14,779 bases of DNA from CAKVOD01 sp050872805 (GTDB lineage: Bacteria > Bacillota > Clostridia > Christensenellales > UBA1242): contig JBNMHN010000023.1 in assembly GCA_050872805.1 (NCBI GenBank), positions 1 through 14,779 on the forward strand, in the 5' to 3' direction. A program made the translations under genes and the position numbers. Shown here piece after piece: positions 7,264 to 11,800 of the stretch. The stretch's first letter is position 1. Every line of letters begins with the position of its first letter. Under the pieces are notes generated by a model, which did no database searches, was not told the DNA's origin, and saw only the letters and a list, made by a program, of their open reading frames with translations.

Positions 7264-8346
7264 ATGAGCAAATTTAAATATTATGAATACAAAATAGTAA
7301 AGCATAAGCACATATGTATTCCATTTACTATATATTCCCTTGTCCCATCTGCAAAACAAGACGAAGATTTGTTTAGAATAAAATGTAAAAAATCATTTAA
7401 TGTGCAGGGTATACGCATTATTGCAGATAATACAACATCGTCGAATTTGTATGATAATATTGATTCAATGGAATCTTTTGGTGGACGTGTTCAAAATATA
7501 CAAAGCATAGACGACACGTCTTGGATTTGTAAAAATGTCGTAGTCTATAGCAATGTATTCATAGAAAATGAGTCATATATTGATGGATGTGCAGAAATTA
7601 GTGGTTATACTACACTTAGTCATGTTAGAATAAGCGGGACAACTACTATAAAACATAGTTATATACATAATTGCAGTTTGCAAGGTTCATCCAACATTGA
7701 ACTAAGTGAAATTAATCCTCCTGTCAATGATAAAGAAAGTAAAGTCGAAGTAAAATTTTTAGATGATACAAATTTTAGCAATGTTATAATCGAATTTGTA
7801 AATGTTCCTAAATTGAAAACAGTTCCAGTTACTATCAATGCTATAGGAACAATAAAAAACGTTTCTTTTACATTGCCTTATGCAAAGCACTATGTTATTA
7901 CAGGGGAATATGCTATTGATTTATCTGATCAAATAATTCCCGAAAAAATTTTAGATAAATTAGAAAAATTGGGGAAAAATAAATCACAAATTAGTGATTA
8001 TGATGTTTCCGATATCCTGCGATTATGTGAAAATTTATGTAAAGCTAGAATAATTCAGGGTCGCATAAAATTATCACTTAAGACGGGTATTATTAAAGTA
8101 AGCGTCGATCATAAAGGATATGACTGGCTTGGTACAAGGATTGCCGCTTCAATCATTGAAGAACAAAATCAAGAACTAATTGGTGCGCAAAATGTCGATG
8201 TAGGGATCGAAAATAAGAATGAAGCAAATTTTGAAAACACTGCAACTGAGCAAAAAAAATGTGTTATTAATAAAAAAGAAAATGATTATAACAAAAAACT
8301 AGATGAATTGAAAAAAGAAGCACGTGAACTCGGAATTGAGATTTGA
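7264..8346 (+). CDS. YdcK-like beta-solenoid protein 1 with conserved C-terminal tail
   Basis: A 360-residue protein, 21 bases after the AAA+ gene with AAGGAG at 7249-7254. Residues 36-90 (LFRIKC ... SFGGRVQNIQSIDDTSWI) resemble the entry region of YdcK/phage left-handed beta-helix proteins, whose pattern is YRIxAxxxF..GGWVx..NLS..GxxWI. Residues about 90-150 show short-period repeats (VVVYSNVFI ENESYIDGCA EISGYTTLSH VRISGTTTI) typical of hexapeptide-type solenoids. A less regular part follows, then a hydrophilic linker (about 300-345) and the tail LDELKKEARELGIEI (346-360). No signal peptide or membrane segment is seen. The function is unknown; an acyltransferase role (as guessed for YdcK) has no catalytic residue to support it. 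It could be a structural or target protein of the neighbouring AAA+/VWA pair. Confidence 0.75.
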   Translation: MSKFKYYEYKIVKHKHICIPFTIYSLVPSAKQDEDLFRIKCKKSFNVQGIRIIADNTTSSNLYDNIDSMESFGGRVQNIQSIDDTSWICKNVVVYSNVFIENESYIDGCAEISGYTTLSHVRISGTTTIKHSYIHNCSLQGSSNIELSEINPPVNDKESKVEVKFLDDTNFSNVIIEFVNVPKLKTVPVTINAIGTIKNVSFTLPYAKHYVITGEYAIDLSDQIIPEKILDKLEKLGKNKSQISDYDVSDILRLCENLCKARIIQGRIKLSLKTGIIKVSVDHKGYDWLGTRIAASIIEEQNQELIGAQNVDVGIENKNEANFENTATEQKKCVINKKENDYNKKLDELKKEARELGIEI

Positions 8347-8381
8347 AATCAAATAATCGTTCATATAATTAGGGAGCATCT

Positions 8382-9482
8382 ATGGAATTTAAAAATATAA
8401 TTAAAGAAAAGATAGCGGACAAACAGTTTGTAAAAATAAAGTGTATAGATAAAACATATAAGATTTATGCATTGAAGGCGCAATGTGATTTTGAAATCTT
8501 CAATAAGAAAATTCACAAAGGTGATCTTAGCGGGAAAATGATACTTGATTGCGATGTTGATGATTTAACATTTAATGGACCGAACTGGATTGAGGAAACT
8601 ACTATGGTTCATTTTTGTAATGTTTGCACACTTAAAAATACATATTTTCACCGCATTAATAAGGAAATTGTAGTTGACAATTCAGATATAAGCAATTCAG
8701 TTATTTATATTGATGGACTTTGGTTTAATAGAAAGGTATCTATTGTTGATAGCATAATAAGTCGCTCAAATTTCATATTAAAGCCTATTTTTGGTACGGA
8801 AAATGACATTTCAATCATCTTTAGTAGGGTGATAAATTGCAATTTTTATACTTTGCAAGATGTTTCTGTAAAATTTTTTACTTTAGATGCTTTGGACGTT
8901 TGCAATATTCGCATCCCTAGCAATAAGGGATTAAACATATTTAAAATCAAACATTCAACTATCAAAAATGCAATATGCTTAAGTAATGTTTGTGTCGATA
9001 CATCAAAAGTTAATGATTCTGAGCGTGACAATACGCTATATGTTGAAGGAAATTTTCTTTTGTATTGTTCTTGTTTATATTTTCATTATCCTGAGGCTTA
9101 TTTACAGTTTTCTAATGTTGAGAAAACTGCATATTTGCCTTGTTTGTCAAATGATAAAATTGGTTCTGCATATTTACCTCATTTGTCAAGTAATTTAGTT
9201 GCGAAAAAATATACGCATATTATTGGGGTCGATAATGAAAAGAATAACCCAGATACAGCGACTAATAATGTGTTAATTAAAACAAGTGATGAAAATGAAG
9301 AAAAAATTTGTATGAAGTTTGCAAATATTGAACCTGAAATTTTAAATTCCTATAATGCTCTAATGATAACAAAAAAAGATGAAATGAAAAATAATATTGA
9401 AATATCTAAAGATGAAATTGAACAAAACAAACATTTGGAAGAACTGATTAAAAAGGCACGTGAATTGGGCATTGAAATCTAA
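8382..9482 (+). CDS. beta-solenoid protein 2 (paralog) with conserved C-terminal tail
   Basis: A 366-residue protein starting at ATG 8382 behind AGGGAG (8371-8376), 35 bases after the previous gene. Its first 70 residues align without gaps to the next gene's product at 35/70 identities, including YKIYALxAxCDFE, KGDLSGKMI (46-54) and NWI (68-70), a degenerate form of the YdcK entry motif. The middle has strand-like repeats rich in I/V/N/S (NSDISNSVIYI, VDSIISRSNFIL, NCNFYTL). DENEEKICMKFANIEPEILNSYN (303-325 region) is nearly the same in the next protein. A short variable linker leads to the tail LEELIKKARELGIEI (352-366). Residues 250-270 contain an internal 13-residue duplication. No signal peptide or transmembrane helix is seen. 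It is very AT-rich compared with the AAA+ gene. Function unknown. Confidence 0.75.
   Translation: MEFKNIIKEKIADKQFVKIKCIDKTYKIYALKAQCDFEIFNKKIHKGDLSGKMILDCDVDDLTFNGPNWIEETTMVHFCNVCTLKNTYFHRINKEIVVDNSDISNSVIYIDGLWFNRKVSIVDSIISRSNFILKPIFGTENDISIIFSRVINCNFYTLQDVSVKFFTLDALDVCNIRIPSNKGLNIFKIKHSTIKNAICLSNVCVDTSKVNDSERDNTLYVEGNFLLYCSCLYFHYPEAYLQFSNVEKTAYLPCLSNDKIGSAYLPHLSSNLVAKKYTHIIGVDNEKNNPDTATNNVLIKTSDENEEKICMKFANIEPEILNSYNALMITKKDEMKNNIEISKDEIEQNKHLEELIKKARELGIEI
9127..9204 (+). repeat. 39-base tandem duplication inside solenoid gene 2
   Basis: CTGCATATTTGCCTTGTTTG at 9127 recurs as CTGCATATTTACCTCATTTG at 9166, a period of 39 bases (13 codons). The first ~24 bases of each unit differ at three positions; the rest has diverged. 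The protein shows AYLPCLS and AYLPHLS. The paralog at 9513-10628 has one copy-length less at this place. Confidence 0.6.
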
Positions 9483-9512
9483 GAAGAATAATTTATATGA
9501 CAGGTAAAATTT

Positions 9513-10628
9513 ATGCATTTAAAAAAAATATTAAATAAAAATGAAACAAATGAAAAATTTGTAAAGATGAAATGTGTCGATAAATCACAAAGAATATACG
9601 TGTTAGAGGCGTTGTGTGATTTTGAGGTTTGTGGAAAAAAAGTTAACAAAGGCGACATTAGCGGGAAATTAATACTTGAGCATAAGGATGATTCAGTTAC
9701 GCTAAATGGTAAGAACTGGATTAAAGAAAAAGTCACTCTAACTATTAATGGTAAATGTATTTTAGATAATTCATACTTTTATATAAAAAACGGGAAAATT
9801 GCGATAAAAAATTCTAGCATAACGAATTCACTAATTTATGTCCAAGACGCTTTTTCAAATAGTTCTGATGTTTATATTTTTGATAGCGAAATTGATTGGT
9901 CTAAATTCATAATAAAAACAACATTAAGCGATGCTTCACGAAATATTACAGTATCTTCTAGCCGTGTAAAAAATTGTAATTTTTACACGTTAGTTATGTC
10001 TCCTGAACAATTGTATAATGTCGATTACACTGATGAAATATCGCTTTTCGCAATTAAAAATTCAATCATAGTCAATACAACAAGTTTGAAAGATGTTTCG
10101 GTCATCAACTCCAAAGTTAATGCAGACGGATATGCTGAAAAAGTGTACATTGATGGCGAATTTTTTGTCAAAGATAGTGAAATGAAGTTCACAACAAACA
10201 AAGCGTACGTAGATTTTCCTCGGTTGCCATACTATAGCGCTGGCTATTTGAAGAAAAATATAACCTTAAAGAAATATACAAATGCTTGGACTCCTAGAAT
10301 AGCGGGGCTTTCATATGTTAAAACTAATGATGAAAATAAAGAAAAAATTTGTATGAGGTTTGCAAGATGCGAACCCGAAATTTTAAAATCTTATAATCTT
10401 TTTAAGATGGAAGATGAAAAAAAACGTCAAGCAAGAAAAAGTGAGAATGAAGGAATAAATACCATTACGGAAAGCGCAGGGAATGACGGTTGCAAATCAA
10501 GTGATAATGAAAATTTGCAAGGCAACAAAGATGCTGAATCAGCAAAAGAGATTGAACTAGAAAACGAACGCAATAATCGTCTAGAAGAAGTGAAGAAAAA
10601 GGCTAAAGAATTAGGAATTGAACTTTGA
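9513..10628 (+). CDS. beta-solenoid protein 3 (paralog) with conserved C-terminal tail
   Basis: A 371-residue paralog of the preceding product, ATG 9513, 30 bases downstream. The ribosome site is weak (AGG at 9502-9504), so expression may be lower or coupled to the gene before. The N-terminal 70 residues (RIYVLEALCDFE, KGDISGKLI, NWI) and the DENKEKICMRFARCEPEIL block are shared with protein 2; NCNFYTL at 154-160 is identical in both. The solenoid-like middle (e.g. KNSSITNSLIYV, IKNSIIVNTTSLKDVSVINSKV) is predicted mostly strand. A long hydrophilic, repeat-free linker (about 298-356, rich in E, K, N, D) precedes the tail LEEVKKKAKELGIEL (357-371). No export signal is seen. This is the last gene of the operon, with a terminator 150 bases on. 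Function unknown; most likely the same as its neighbours. Confidence 0.75.
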   Translation: MHLKKILNKNETNEKFVKMKCVDKSQRIYVLEALCDFEVCGKKVNKGDISGKLILEHKDDSVTLNGKNWIKEKVTLTINGKCILDNSYFYIKNGKIAIKNSSITNSLIYVQDAFSNSSDVYIFDSEIDWSKFIIKTTLSDASRNITVSSSRVKNCNFYTLVMSPEQLYNVDYTDEISLFAIKNSIIVNTTSLKDVSVINSKVNADGYAEKVYIDGEFFVKDSEMKFTTNKAYVDFPRLPYYSAGYLKKNITLKKYTNAWTPRIAGLSYVKTNDENKEKICMRFARCEPEILKSYNLFKMEDEKKRQARKSENEGINTITESAGNDGCKSSDNENLQGNKDAESAKEIELENERNNRLEEVKKKAKELGIEL

Positions 10629-10776
10629 TAAGTGGAAACACAGCAAATAAACTAAACGATTTTATTTCATATGTTGTGGGCAAACAAATATTTTTTAGTT
10701 ATTATTAGCAATCTTTTATCTTATATAGTTGTGAATAATAGATGTAGACGCTATAATTTATATTTTAAAACAAAAA

Positions 10777-10802
10777 GGCTTTGCAAATTGCAAAGTCTTT
10801 TT
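10777..10802. terminator. bidirectional rho-independent terminator between convergent units
   Basis: GGCTTTGC (10777-10784) pairs with GCAAAGTC (10790-10797) through 8 bp including one G-U, with loop AAATT. Five Ts follow on the plus strand (10798-10802) and five As precede it (10772-10776), giving a T-run on the minus strand. It can end both the solenoid operon and the PHP gene, whose stop lies at 10813. Confidence 0.85.
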
Positions 10803-10812
10803 ACTATTAAAT

Positions 10813-11661
10813 TTACAGAATATTATCTTCATCTTTGTCAATGTTTTTGATACCCATTTCAACATAATCTCTACCATTAAAATTGCTTCCGCCAGTAATT
10901 AGCATATTGTTTTCATTCGCAAAAGATAAAAGCATATTAATATTCTCTTGCGTATGAGTTGGATGGTAAACTTCAATTCCGTCGACGCCATTGTCTTTAG
11001 CAAAATTTAACAATTTTGTAACATCCAATTTATCTTTATATTTAAATGGATGCGCTAAAACTATAATTCCACCAAAGCTATGGATTGCCTTAATAACTTC
11101 CTCTGGAGTAGGCCATACTAGACCAGTATTGACATACAAAGGGAATTCTTTGTTTGCAGTGCTTTGGCGGTAAAAATCGGAACTATTATTAATGCCATAA
11201 GACTTAAAGAAAGCATCATTTTTTGAATTATTCAAACATTCATAAATGTAGTTGTGAGCAAATTCTTTGTCCGGGTAAAATTCTTTTTTATCAAAAACTA
11301 AATTAGTATCTTTTAATTTTTCCAAAAGCAAATCTTTCAATTTTGTTTGTCTTGTTTGCAGTGTTCCGTAAGTTTTTAAAGACCATTCAAAAGTTTTATC
11401 AACATCAAAATTGTAGGCTAAAAGTTCAAAAGTTTTACCATTAAGACAAACGTCACATTCCATTCCATCTATAATTTCGCCTTTAAAATATTTTTTTGGT
11501 GATACTATCTTTTTTATGATAGAAAACAAACACGTATCAAAATCTGTGATTGCGATTCTATCTAATCCATTTTTTTCAGCCAAAGTTAATACTTTTTCCC
11601 AATTCATTTCGGCATTAGAACTTGCCGAAATATTAGTTCTAATGTGTAAATCATTTTTCAT
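10813..11661 (-). CDS. PHP-fold protein with degenerate metal-binding site
   Basis: A 282-residue protein of the PHP family, closest in layout to the YciV/RNase AM-type phosphoesterases: an N-terminal DLHxHT-like motif, TDxDT, GxE, a central insertion, AHP, GIEVYHPxHT and GSxFxG in order. Several metal ligands are changed: the first motif is DLHIRT (H6 kept, R8 replaces His), ITDHD is ITDFD (F41), and GSDFHG is GSNFNG (N260, N262). E68, H204, E230, H233 and H236 remain. Normal members hydrolyse phosphate esters with a two- or three-metal site; this one has probably lost or changed that activity and may be a binding or regulatory protein. The ATG has AGAAGGAGAA just upstream (11671-11680 on the plus strand). 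It lies 139 bases downstream of nifJ on the same strand but has its own promoter-like sequence. The PHP call is firm; loss of activity is inferred. Confidence 0.88.
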   Translation of the reverse strand: MKNDLHIRTNISASSNAEMNWEKVLTLAEKNGLDRIAITDFDTCLFSIIKKIVSPKKYFKGEIIDGMECDVCLNGKTFELLAYNFDVDKTFEWSLKTYGTLQTRQTKLKDLLLEKLKDTNLVFDKKEFYPDKEFAHNYIYECLNNSKNDAFFKSYGINNSSDFYRQSTANKEFPLYVNTGLVWPTPEEVIKAIHSFGGIIVLAHPFKYKDKLDVTKLLNFAKDNGVDGIEVYHPTHTQENINMLLSFANENNMLITGGSNFNGRDYVEMGIKNIDKDEDNIL

Positions 11662-11684
11662 ATTATTTGTTCTCCTTCTTTTTA

Positions 11685-11713
11685 ATTATAACATAATAAT
11701 AAATTTTATGCAA
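11685..11713 (-). promoter_or_regulatory. candidate promoter of the PHP gene
   Basis: On the minus strand TTGCAT (11713-11708) and TATAAT (11690-11685) are 17 bases apart, just upstream of the ribosome site and start at 11661. The -10 box is perfect and the -35 box poor. The predicted start, near 11678, would fall inside the ribosome site region, leaving a very short leader, so the true start may differ. Confidence 0.4.
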
Positions 11714-11800
11714 TAAATTTTGCCCATGTTGGCGCGCATTACATATTTGAAATTATTTGTTTTTGCAGTATTTCAATTTTTAAAATACATTGTTTGTATG

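Noticed and set aside
10629..10812. Possible short gene between the solenoid operon and the PHP gene
   Set aside because: Frames are broken by many stops and no start with a ribosome site was found; the interval holds only the bidirectional terminator and a weak promoter-like pair.
12..11747. TGTTGGCGCGCA followed by (C/T)TACA occurs in grpE (near 10-26) and in the PHP-nifJ gap (near 11728-11744)
   Set aside because: One copy is ordinary GrpE coding sequence (VGAHY), and exact 12-base matches are expected by chance several times in a window this long. No target-site or repeat structure accompanies it.
11785..11799. Hairpin ATACA-loop-TGTAT after the nifJ stop on the minus strand, followed by a few Ts
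   Set aside because: Only 5 A/T-rich pairs; too weak to call a terminator.
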